From contig CAKRPJ010000036.1 in NCBI GenBank assembly GCA_934376955.1, positions 1-23,509 of the forward strand: a stretch of DNA of 23,509 bases, written 5' to 3'. The position numbers were made by a program, and so were the translations under genes. This document shows positions 1-7,055 of the stretch, in pieces (the stretch's first letter is position 1; each line of letters starts with the position of its first letter). Below the pieces are notes generated by a model. The model did no database searches. It had not been told where the DNA came from and was given only the letters and a program-made list of their open reading frames with translations. The stretch is from CAKRPJ01 sp934376955 (GTDB lineage: Bacteria; Bacillota; Clostridia; Lachnospirales; Lachnospiraceae).

Positions 1-34
1 AAGTAGCGAAGCGGATTGCGAATGTCCGCTTTAC
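1..34 (+). repeat. Terminal module of a further repeat unit, cut by the window edge
   Basis: These 34 bases are identical to 158-191, the last part of the 157-bp repeat that follows at once. The module contains a hairpin with arms agcgga and tccgct around a 9-nt loop. Its presence directly before the next unit suggests that two units stand in tandem at the left edge, but only the end of the first is visible. Confidence 0.8.
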
Positions 35-191
35 CGCAGATAAGCATTCCCCCGCTTCAAGTGCGCGGAGCACTAAGAGGTGGGTGAGGGGGATGCTTAT
101 GTCAGTGGGAGTTGAAAGCTCCCACTGACAGATCGCGAAGCGACTGCGTTCATGAGCAAGTAGCGAAGCGGATTGCGAATGTCCGCTTTAC
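35..191 (+). repeat. 157-bp structured intergenic repeat, copy 1
   Basis: This stretch matches 10476-10632 over 157 bases with one difference (A at 78 against C at 10519). It contains several inverted repeats. An outer stem has arms ataagcat and atgcttat closed by C-rich and G-rich runs, and encloses a small gtgc/gcac hairpin. A perfect 11-bp stem has arms gtcagtgggag and ctcccactgac. The end is the agcgga/tccgct hairpin module. No reading frame in it looks coding. The family is unknown to me; a mobile non-coding element or a structured RNA element are both possible. Bases 192-336 that follow show no gene, only small palindromes such as ggttaataacc at 316-326. Confidence 0.85.
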
Positions 192-336
192 TACGATAGT
201 TTTTTATCGACAGGCTTCCGCATTTGTCAATGGCTTTTGTGTCAGTTTCCGTCGAAATATTGAATTTTATAAGATGTGTACAAAGATCAGAAAAAAAGAA
301 GATTGTCGGTTTCGAGGTTAATAACCGGGGAAAAAT

Positions 337-451
337 TGTGGATAATGTGGATAACTCTGTGCATAACTGGTTTTTGCGATAAAATTGGCATTTATTGGAG
401 TGGACAATTTTCAACAGGATCCATGTGGATAATTGTGGATAAAGTGGATAA
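337..451 (+). promoter_or_regulatory. Cluster of six DnaA boxes, all in one orientation
   Basis: The reverse complement of the DnaA box TTATCCACA (tgtggataa) occurs perfectly at 337-345, 346-354, 424-432 and 434-442. A TTATNCACA-type match (tgtgcataa) is at 358-366 and a one-mismatch copy (agtggataa) at 443-451. The boxes form two tight groups of three about 60 bp apart in AT-rich DNA. Such density is typical of replication origins or of DnaA-titrating and DnaA-regulated loci. No dnaA, dnaN or rpmH is visible here, so the role cannot be decided. Bases 452-568 show nothing else. Confidence 0.85.
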
Positions 452-568
452 GAAAAAAATCGAATGTATGGTTTGTGCAATTTGCTGGTTTACAATAATT
501 TATGACAGCCGAACACGGAATTCCATCATGCATTCTTCTGAAATGCACGGGTTTGTTTGGCGAATCTA

Positions 569-596
569 TTGACAAAAGCAGTGAATTCGATATGAT
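569..596 (+). promoter_or_regulatory. Sigma-A promoter of the YczE-like gene
   Basis: A consensus -35 TTGACA (569-574) and a -10 TATGAT (591-596) are 16 bp apart. This predicts a start near 603 and a leader of about 58 nt. The gene's ribosome binding site is the purine run at 644-651, nine bases before the ATG. The DnaA boxes lie 120-230 bp upstream. Confidence 0.75.
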
Positions 597-660
597 AGAA
601 AATGGACTGTTACAGGCAGAAAATAGATCGTGCATTATAATGTAAGAGGGGTATAAAAAA

Positions 661-1353
661 ATGAAAAACAAACGGAATGTCCTAAAGGACAGAGGGATCA
701 GGAGCTTAATGGCAGCCGCCGGGCTTTTTGTGTGCTCAGCCGGTACGTATTGCCAGATGCAGGCAAGTCTTGGAATGTCACCCTGGGAGGCTTTAAATCA
801 GGGCCTCGCTCTGCAGTTCCATACGACTTATGGGGCGGCATGTATAGCGGTAGCGCTTCTGGTGGTGGCTGTTGACCTGCTCTTAAAAGAAAAGATCGGG
901 ATCGGGACTCTGTTGGATGCCGTTCTGGTGGGAAGCTTCGTAGATATGTGGGTCGTTGGGAAATTCGTTCCCGTTCCGGCCTCTCTGCCCGGAAAGCTGT
1001 GTCTGCTGTTTGCAGGGAGCGTTATTCTCTGCTTCGGACAGGCATTATATATGAAAGCCGGGCTTTGCTGCGGCCCGAGAGATGCTTTGATGGTAGGTAT
1101 CGGAAAAAAGGTGAGCCGGGTTCCCATCGGCTTTGTAAATATTTCCATACTGGCAGCGGTGCTGGCACTCTGTATTCCGCTTAAGAGCCCCATCGGACTC
1201 GGAACCGTGATCTGTGCCTTCGGAAACGGGATCGTAATGGAAGGAGTATTCCGTCTTGTACACTTTAAACCGCGTCAGGTGATCCATGAAAGCATTGCCC
1301 AGACATTTCGTGAGATATTCATGGGCTATCGATTAAATGTTACTAAATTGTAA
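661..1353 (+). CDS. YczE/YyaS/YitT-family integral membrane protein
   Basis: A 230-aa hydrophobic protein with about five or six membrane segments: roughly residues 14-32, 55-75, 78-97, 108-130, 153-175 and 178-198. The N-terminal part, with the GMSPWEALNQG stretch at about 39-49, resembles YczE/YitT-type membrane proteins of Firmicutes, whose transported substrate or role is generally not established. The ATG follows a GAGGGG ribosome binding site. The gene has its own sigma-A promoter and sits 129 bp before secA on the same strand; secA has a separate promoter, so co-transcription would be by readthrough. No enzyme motif is visible. The family call is by general resemblance; a precise function cannot be given. 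Confidence 0.7.
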   Translation: MKNKRNVLKDRGIRSLMAAAGLFVCSAGTYCQMQASLGMSPWEALNQGLALQFHTTYGAACIAVALLVVAVDLLLKEKIGIGTLLDAVLVGSFVDMWVVGKFVPVPASLPGKLCLLFAGSVILCFGQALYMKAGLCCGPRDALMVGIGKKVSRVPIGFVNISILAAVLALCIPLKSPIGLGTVICAFGNGIVMEGVFRLVHFKPRQVIHESIAQTFREIFMGYRLNVTKL

Positions 1354-1369
1354 AAAAATAATGAAGTGA

Positions 1370-1398
1370 TTGAATAAAGTCCTTTTAGGTGATAAAAT
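1370..1398 (+). promoter_or_regulatory. Sigma-A promoter and leader of secA-prfB
   Basis: TTGAAT (1370-1375) and TAAAAT (1393-1398) are 17 bp apart. The roughly 75-nt leader contains a hairpin with arms atcccc (1425-1430) and ggggat (1442-1447). The ribosome binding site AGGAG (1470-1474) lies eight bases before the secA ATG. The hairpin is not followed by a T-run, so it is not an intrinsic terminator. Confidence 0.65.
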
Positions 1399-1482
1399 AT
1401 AAAGGATTGTATTATAGGATATTTATCCCCGGCAGATGTTTGGGGATGACGGAATTAGTTAAAGGTATTAGGAGCGTGCAGA

Positions 1483-4062
1483 ATGAATCTAGTTGAGAAA
1501 GTGTTTGGAACGCACAGTGAACGGGAATTAAAGTTAATTTACCCGATTATTGATAAAATTGAAAAGCTTCGCCCGGAGATGCAGGCCAAGAGCGATGACG
1601 AGCTGAAGGATCAGACCAGAAAGTTTAAAGAACGTCTGGCAAACGGAGAAACGCTGGATGCGATCCTGCCGGAGGCGTTTGCTACGGTCAGAGAGGCAGC
1701 AAAACGTGTCCTTAATATGGAACATTATCCCGTTCAGCTGATCGGTGGTGTCGTTCTCCATCAGGGACGTATTGCCGAGATGAAGACAGGTGAAGGTAAG
1801 ACTTTGGTATCCACTTGTCCGGCTTACCTGAATGCCCTTGCAGGAAAAGGCGTACAGATCGTAACGGTCAATGACTATCTGGCAAAGCGTGACGCAGAGT
1901 GGATGGGCCGTGTCCATGAATTTTTAGGACTGAAGGTCGGAGTCGTATTAAACTCCATGACATCAGATGAACGAAAGGCTGCATATAATTGCGATATCAC
2001 ATACGTTACCAATAACGAGCTGGGCTTTGATTATCTTCGTGACAACATGGCCATTTATAAAGAACAGATGGTTCTCCGCGACCTGAACTACTGTATCATC
2101 GACGAGGTGGACTCTGTTCTTATCGATGAAGCAAGAACTCCGCTTATTATTTCCGGTCAGAGCGGAAAATCAACAAAGCTCTACGAGGTATGTGATGTTC
2201 TGGCAAGGCAGCTGACCCGCGGTGAGGAATCTGCCGAGTTTAACAAATTTAATGCCATTATGGGCGAGGAAATCGAGGAGACCGGAGACTTTATCGTAAA
2301 TGAAAAAGATAAGGTCGTAAACCTTACGGCAGAGGGCGTAAAAAAGGTCGAGGAGTTCTTCCATATTGAAAACTTAGCAGACCCGGAGAATCTGGAGATC
2401 CAGCATAATATCATCCTTGCCCTCCGTGCCAACTACCTGATGTTCCGCGATAAGGATTATGTGGTAAAGGATGACGAGGTTCTGATCGTCGATGAATTTA
2501 CCGGCCGTATCATGCCGGGCCGCCGTTACTCCGATGGTCTTCATCAGGCGATCGAGGCCAAGGAGCATGTAAACGTAAGGAGAGAGTCCAAGACTCTGGC
2601 TACCATTACATTCCAGAACTTCTTTAATAAATTCCAGAAGAAGGCCGGTATGACCGGTACGGCCCAGACAGAGGAAAGAGAATTCCGCAATATTTACGAA
2701 ATGGACGTAATCGTGATCCCGACAAACCGTCCGGTGATCCGTAAAGATCTGGATGATGCGGTATACAAGACAAAGAAAGAAAAATTCCATGCAGTTGTGG
2801 AGGAGATCGTAAAGACCCATGAAAAGGGACAGCCGGTCCTTGTAGGTACGATCACCATCGAGACCTCCGAAATGCTGAGCCACATGCTCAAAAAGCGGGG
2901 TATCCCTCATAAAGTCCTGAATGCAAAGTTCCATGAGCTGGAGGCCGAGATCGTTGCTGAGGCCGGCGTACATGGTGCAGTTACGATCGCCACCAACATG
3001 GCAGGACGTGGTACGGATATTAAACTGGATGATGAATCCAAGGCTCTGGGCGGACTTAAGATCATCGGTACAGAGCGTCATGAATCCAGACGTATCGATA
3101 ACCAGTTACGCGGTCGTTCCGGACGTCAGGGAGATCCGGGTGAATCCAGATTCTACCTGTCCCTTGAGGATGACCTGATGCGTCTGTTCGGCTCAGATAA
3201 GCTCATGAGCATGTTCAATGCCCTCGGTGTACCGGAAAATGAGCAGATCGAGCATAAGATGCTTTCCAGCGCGATCGAGAAGGCACAGAAGAAGATCGAG
3301 ACAAACAACTACGGAATCCGTGAAAATCTGTTAAAATACGATGAGGTCATGAATGAGCAGCGTGAGGTTGTTTACGCAGAACGTCTTCAGGTTCTCAATG
3401 GTGAAAATATGCGTGACGTGATCATGAAGATGATCAATGATATCGTCGAAGGTGCAGTGGATATGTCCATCGGCGACGAGCAGTCCGCAGACAAGTGGAA
3501 TTTCAAGGAGTTAAATGAGCTTCTTCTTCCGATCATCCCGTTACAGCCGGTGGAGCTTACGGACGAGATCCGGAAAATGAAGAAGGAGGAATTAAAGCAT
3601 TCTTTAAAAGAAGCTGCTACCAAGTATTATGAGTCCAAAGAGGCGGAATTCCCGGATTCCGAGCAGATCCGTGAGCTTGAGCGTGTGATCCTCCTCAAGG
3701 TGGTAGATAATAAATGGATGTCCCATATCGATGATATGGATCAGCTTCGTCAGGGAATCGGTCTTCAGGCATACGGAAACCGTGATCCGTTGGTAGAGTA
3801 CAAGATGAGCGCTTACGAGATGTTTGACGCGATGTCTTCTGCGATCCGTGAGGACACAGTCCGGATCCTCTGCCATATCCGCGTAGAGCAGAAGGTAGAG
3901 AGAGAACCGGCTGCAAAGGTGACCGGAACCAATAAAGACAGCAGTTCAGTGAGAATGCCCCAGAAGCGTGCGGCGCAGAAGATCTACCCGAACGATCCGT
4001 GTCCGTGCGGTTCCGGAAAGAAATATAAACAGTGCTGCGGCAGAAAGCCGGCAGGCAAATAA
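1483..4062 (+). CDS. secA: Protein translocase ATPase SecA
   Basis: SecA is the cytoplasmic ATPase motor that drives unfolded preproteins through the SecYEG channel. At 859 aa the protein has full family length. The Walker A motif KTGEGKT is at 101-107, the DEVD Walker B at 207-210 followed by SVLIDEARTPLIISG, and the helicase-like TNMAGRGTDIKL segment lies in the second nucleotide-binding domain. The C-terminus carries the zinc-binding SEC-C motif CPCGSGKKYKQCC (C840, C842, C851, C852), which in well-studied SecAs binds SecB or ribosomes. The ATG has a good AGGAG site. prfB follows after only 15 bases, an arrangement conserved in Firmicutes. Nothing is truncated or missing. Confidence 0.99.
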   Translation: MNLVEKVFGTHSERELKLIYPIIDKIEKLRPEMQAKSDDELKDQTRKFKERLANGETLDAILPEAFATVREAAKRVLNMEHYPVQLIGGVVLHQGRIAEMKTGEGKTLVSTCPAYLNALAGKGVQIVTVNDYLAKRDAEWMGRVHEFLGLKVGVVLNSMTSDERKAAYNCDITYVTNNELGFDYLRDNMAIYKEQMVLRDLNYCIIDEVDSVLIDEARTPLIISGQSGKSTKLYEVCDVLARQLTRGEESAEFNKFNAIMGEEIEETGDFIVNEKDKVVNLTAEGVKKVEEFFHIENLADPENLEIQHNIILALRANYLMFRDKDYVVKDDEVLIVDEFTGRIMPGRRYSDGLHQAIEAKEHVNVRRESKTLATITFQNFFNKFQKKAGMTGTAQTEEREFRNIYEMDVIVIPTNRPVIRKDLDDAVYKTKKEKFHAVVEEIVKTHEKGQPVLVGTITIETSEMLSHMLKKRGIPHKVLNAKFHELEAEIVAEAGVHGAVTIATNMAGRGTDIKLDDESKALGGLKIIGTERHESRRIDNQLRGRSGRQGDPGESRFYLSLEDDLMRLFGSDKLMSMFNALGVPENEQIEHKMLSSAIEKAQKKIETNNYGIRENLLKYDEVMNEQREVVYAERLQVLNGENMRDVIMKMINDIVEGAVDMSIGDEQSADKWNFKELNELLLPIIPLQPVELTDEIRKMKKEELKHSLKEAATKYYESKEAEFPDSEQIRELERVILLKVVDNKWMSHIDDMDQLRQGIGLQAYGNRDPLVEYKMSAYEMFDAMSSAIREDTVRILCHIRVEQKVEREPAAKVTGTNKDSSSVRMPQKRAAQKIYPNDPCPCGSGKKYKQCCGRKPAGK

Positions 4063-4077
4063 GAGAGGACGAAATCT

Positions 4078-5214
4078 ATGGTTGAGCTTGATCAGTTTAA
4101 ATATACATTATCCGCGTATGAGAAGCCGCTTCAGGAGGTAAGGGATTCTCTGAACCTGGATGCCAAGATCAGGCGGATCGATGAGCTTGACAAAACCATG
4201 GAGGAGCCCAGCTTCTGGGAAGATGCGGAATTGTCCACAAGACTTGTAAAAGAAGCAAAAAATCTGAAGGATACGGTCGCCGAATTTAAAAAGATCCAGA
4301 ACCAGTACGAGGAGCTTGAGCTGATGCTGGAGATGGGATACGAGGAAAATGATCCGGCGATCATCCCGGAAATACAGAAGATGATGGATGAGTTCACGAA
4401 TGAGTTTGAAGCACTCCGGCTGCGAACTCTCCTGACCGGCGAATATGACAGCAATAATGCGATCATGAGGCTGAATGCCGGAGCCGGAGGAACCGAATCC
4501 TGTGACTGGTGCAGCATGCTGTACCGCATGTATTGCAGATGGGCGGAGAGCAAGGGATATTCTGTAGAAGTGCTTGATTATCTTGACGGCGAGGAGGCCG
4601 GGATCAAGTGGGTAACGATGCAGATCAATGGCGAGAATGTCTTCGGATATCTGAAGTCAGAGAGGGGAGTCCACCGCTTAGTGCGCATCTCTCCCTTCAA
4701 TTCCAACGGTAAGCGTCAGACCTCCTTTGTATCCTGCGATGTAATGCCCGATATCGAGGAAGATCTGGATGTTGAGATCAACCCGGAGGATCTGCGGATC
4801 GATACGTATCGTTCCAGCGGAGCCGGCGGTCAGCATATCAACAAGACATCTTCGGCTGTCCGGATCACTCATATCCCGACAGGGATCGTGGTTCAGTGTC
4901 AGAATGAGCGTTCTCAGTTCCAGAATAAGGAAAGAGCCATGCAGATGCTGAAGGCAAAGCTTTATATGCTAAAGCAGCAGGAGAATGCCGAGAAGATCTC
5001 TGACATCCGCGGTGATGTCAAGGAGATCGCATGGGGAAGCCAGATCCGTTCCTATGTACTCCAGCCCTATACATTGATCAAGGATCACCGGACCGGATAT
5101 GAAAGCGGTAATGTCGGAAGCGTGTTAGATGGCGGGATCGATGGCTTTATCAGCGCATATCTGAAATGGGAGAGCCTCGGAAGACCCCAGATCAAGGGCG
5201 GAGAAGTAGAGTAG
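4078..5214 (+). CDS. prfB: Peptide chain release factor 2, encoded without a frameshift
   Basis: RF2 recognises UAA and UGA stop codons in the ribosomal A site and triggers peptide release. The SPF anticodon-like tripeptide that marks RF2 is at residues 205-207, and the GGQ motif that enters the peptidyl-transferase centre is at 250-252. The 378-aa reading frame is continuous. Many bacterial prfB genes need a programmed +1 shift at CUU UGA C near codon 25; here that point reads CTG AAC (codons 25-26) in frame. An internal AGGAGG and AGGG (4133-4144) still precede it, resembling the frameshift-stimulating ribosome binding site. The gene is the second in the secA operon. Because the frame is open, the usual RF2 autoregulation by frameshifting cannot work here. 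Confidence 0.98.
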   Translation: MVELDQFKYTLSAYEKPLQEVRDSLNLDAKIRRIDELDKTMEEPSFWEDAELSTRLVKEAKNLKDTVAEFKKIQNQYEELELMLEMGYEENDPAIIPEIQKMMDEFTNEFEALRLRTLLTGEYDSNNAIMRLNAGAGGTESCDWCSMLYRMYCRWAESKGYSVEVLDYLDGEEAGIKWVTMQINGENVFGYLKSERGVHRLVRISPFNSNGKRQTSFVSCDVMPDIEEDLDVEINPEDLRIDTYRSSGAGGQHINKTSSAVRITHIPTGIVVQCQNERSQFQNKERAMQMLKAKLYMLKQQENAEKISDIRGDVKEIAWGSQIRSYVLQPYTLIKDHRTGYESGNVGSVLDGGIDGFISAYLKWESLGRPQIKGGEVE

Positions 5215-5278
5215 CATAACAGAGCAACGTATTAATAATAAGATATCGGCTATATTAAATATCGGATGCATGTAAAGT

Positions 5279-5480
5279 CAAGCGGATATTCGCAATCCGC
5301 TTCGCTACTTGCTCATAACCGAATAACTGCTCCGCAGTTTAAGTTTATCAGAAGAAGCTTGCACTCCTCCTGATACAAGCAAGTCCCCACCCACTGCGTA
5401 TTGCTTTTCGCAATTGAAGCAGTGAGTGGGGACTTGCTTGATTCGGTTAAACAGCCAAGCGGATTGCGAATCTCCGCTTG
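5279..5480. repeat. About 200-bp multi-hairpin element with inverted terminal repeats
   Basis: The ends 5279-5301 and 5458-5480 are inverted copies of each other with one or two mismatches. Each arm is also a small hairpin (agcgga ... tccgct). Inside, aaccgaat (5317-5324) pairs with attcggtt (5441-5448) and encloses three hairpins: aactgc/gcagtt (5325-5339), an imperfect tatcag/ctgata stem (5346-5375), and a 22-bp stem with one mismatch (5376-5397 with 5419-5440). This gives a cloverleaf-like fold. Bases 5281-5316 are, inverted, the last 36 bases of the 157-bp repeat without its final four, with one mismatch. No protein is encoded. It resembles a MITE-like or RNA-folding repeat; I see no clear target duplication. 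Confidence 0.75.
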
Positions 5481-5493
5481 GCTGTTCTTCTTT
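5450..5493 (+). terminator. Intrinsic terminator of secA-prfB, formed by the repeat end
   Basis: A perfect 14-bp stem (5450-5463 with 5473-5486) around a 9-nt loop is followed by a T-rich tail, cttctttttattt. The stem is the right end of the repeat element extended by flanking bases. It serves the plus strand; the reverse direction lacks a T-run. Confidence 0.8.
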
Positions 5494-5516
5494 TTATTTA
5501 AAGACGATCAGGTTTT

Positions 5517-6917
5517 TTATTTGTGCTTTTCCGTACACTTGTCACTTAAGCGGCCATGACGGAGAACACCCTTGGAATCGGTACAATAGTAGTAACCGTC
5601 GGAATCGGTCACATTTTTCTTGTTTTTCTGAATTGCACCGCTCTCGTTGACCAGATATTCCTTATCATTATATTCAACAACTGAATATTTGGATCCGCTC
5701 TCTGCACATAAGCGTCTTCCGTTCTTGTAGAAATAATTGTTGATCGCGCCGTTAGCGCCTGCACCCTTCGGGGTTCCGCCGGAACGGAATTCAAAGGTAT
5801 AGTTTGTTCCATCGAGAGAAACGGACTGTGTTCCTGTCTTTACTGCACCGTCGGAGCCAAACAGGAATACGAAGGTATTGCTGTCGGTAATATCTTCCAC
5901 ATCAGCCAGATAGTCGATATCGTCAACAGAGGCGATCTTCTTGGAGCTGCCATCCTCCATAGTGACCTTTTTCAGTCCGGTCACCAGCTCACCCTTATTG
6001 TCGAGGGCATAGATCTTTCCGTCAAGGGACTTGAACTCTGACATTGCGATCAAGCCGCTGCTTCCAGCATAATACCAGTAGGTGGAGCCGTCGTCATGTC
6101 CGGAGCTGTCAAGATCAGAGTCCGGGATTGCCTGGAACCAGCCGGTATGAAGGGACGGATCCTCAGAATCACCATAGTATTTCCAGCCTGCATCCTCGTG
6201 ACGCCATCCGGATACAGCAACACCGCGCTCATCAAAGTGATATTTCTTGTTGCCGACCGTTTTGTCGCCGCTTACGTTCTTTTTACCGTTGGAGCCAAAA
6301 TAGAAATGGTATGTCGGCTCTGTGTCATCTTCATTACTGTCATCCGGAACAGAGGTATAGACCCATGCATTTGTAACGATACTTCCGTCACCGGAGCCGT
6401 CAGCGTAGTACATTCCGTTTGCCCAGTCGGCTTCATCCTCGACATATTCGCCGGCCTCGGTTACCCAGCCGGTCATCATTCTTCCGTAGTGATCAAAAAC
6501 GAATTTCTTATTGCCTACGCTGTAGACCTTAGCTTTGTTTCCGTCGCTGCGGATCGCTTTTCCGTTATTGCCGAAGTAGTACCAGCTTCCTTCACCGGCA
6601 AGACTGTCACCCTGCCATTCCGGGTTCTGGATGAATTTCCAGTCGTTTGTTGTCATTACACCGGCAGAATTCAGGTAATAGTAGTTATCGTTGTCATCTA
6701 AAAGCGTATTGCGAACCATATATCCGTCGCTTCCGAGATAATAATATTTATCTCCATCCAGCTTCCATTCGCTCTTTAAGCATTCGCCATTATTCTGAAC
6801 ATAGACCCACTCGCTGTCTTTCTGCTCCCAGCCGGCAGCAAAGGATGTAAATGCAAGACCGAGGGCCATAACAGCTGACGCTGTAAGGACGGCACAATAC
6901 ATATTTTTCTTTTTCAT
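5517..6917 (-). CDS. Secreted cell-wall-binding repeat protein
   Basis: A 466-aa protein with a signal peptide at about 1-28 (positive MKKKN start, hydrophobic core, FAAG end). The mature part is almost entirely tandem aromatic and glycine repeats of the choline-/cell-wall-binding type (CW_binding family). Examples are W-Y-Y-F-G-N-N-G-K near residues 112-120 and repeated YYYLGSDG-like and GWxxxxGxWYY-like units. It is likely exported by Sec and held non-covalently on wall polymers. No hydrolase, protease or adhesin domain is visible, so what it does there is unknown; it may be structural or a bridge to another factor. Its ATG follows an AGGAGG site and a sigma-A promoter. It converges with prfB. 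Confidence 0.85.
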   Translation of the reverse strand: MKKKNMYCAVLTASAVMALGLAFTSFAAGWEQKDSEWVYVQNNGECLKSEWKLDGDKYYYLGSDGYMVRNTLLDDNDNYYYLNSAGVMTTNDWKFIQNPEWQGDSLAGEGSWYYFGNNGKAIRSDGNKAKVYSVGNKKFVFDHYGRMMTGWVTEAGEYVEDEADWANGMYYADGSGDGSIVTNAWVYTSVPDDSNEDDTEPTYHFYFGSNGKKNVSGDKTVGNKKYHFDERGVAVSGWRHEDAGWKYYGDSEDPSLHTGWFQAIPDSDLDSSGHDDGSTYWYYAGSSGLIAMSEFKSLDGKIYALDNKGELVTGLKKVTMEDGSSKKIASVDDIDYLADVEDITDSNTFVFLFGSDGAVKTGTQSVSLDGTNYTFEFRSGGTPKGAGANGAINNYFYKNGRRLCAESGSKYSVVEYNDKEYLVNESGAIQKNKKNVTDSDGYYYCTDSKGVLRHGRLSDKCTEKHK

Positions 6918-6970
6918 AACTGTACATTCCTCCTTAGGATGATCGTTTAGAATGATTATTTTCTGTATCT

Positions 6971-7000
6971 ATCATACCACTTTCTGCCACAGAAAGTCTA
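6971..7000 (-). promoter_or_regulatory. Promoter of the cell-wall-binding protein with internal dyad
   Basis: Read on the minus strand, TAGACT (6995-7000) and TATGAT (6971-6976) are 18 bp apart. A perfect 8-bp inverted repeat, actttctg (6979-6986) and cagaaagt (6990-6997), fills the spacer and overlaps the -35 box. That placement suits an operator. The start region is about 50 bases before the ATG. Confidence 0.55.
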
Positions 7001-7055
7001 TACGAAAGTTGGGGTAAAAGTGTGGCAGCGCATTACAATATTATTAATAAAAACA

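Noticed and set aside
1..191. CRISPR or direct-repeat array at the left edge
   Set aside because: Only one 157-bp spacing between two 34-bp copies is visible, the intervening sequence is itself repeated elsewhere, and no cas gene is present.
112..572. Short overlapping plus- and minus-strand frames in the first 600 bases
   Set aside because: They lie across the repeat and the DnaA boxes, have no ribosome binding site and no recognisable protein content.
2374..3081. 235-codon minus-strand frame inside secA
   Set aside because: It is antisense to a fully conserved part of SecA, lacks a ribosome binding site and reads as a cysteine/histidine-rich shadow.
6096..6701. 201-codon plus-strand frame opposite the cell-wall-binding gene
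   Set aside because: It is antisense to a repetitive gene with a clear signal peptide and promoter; repeats readily create long shadow frames.
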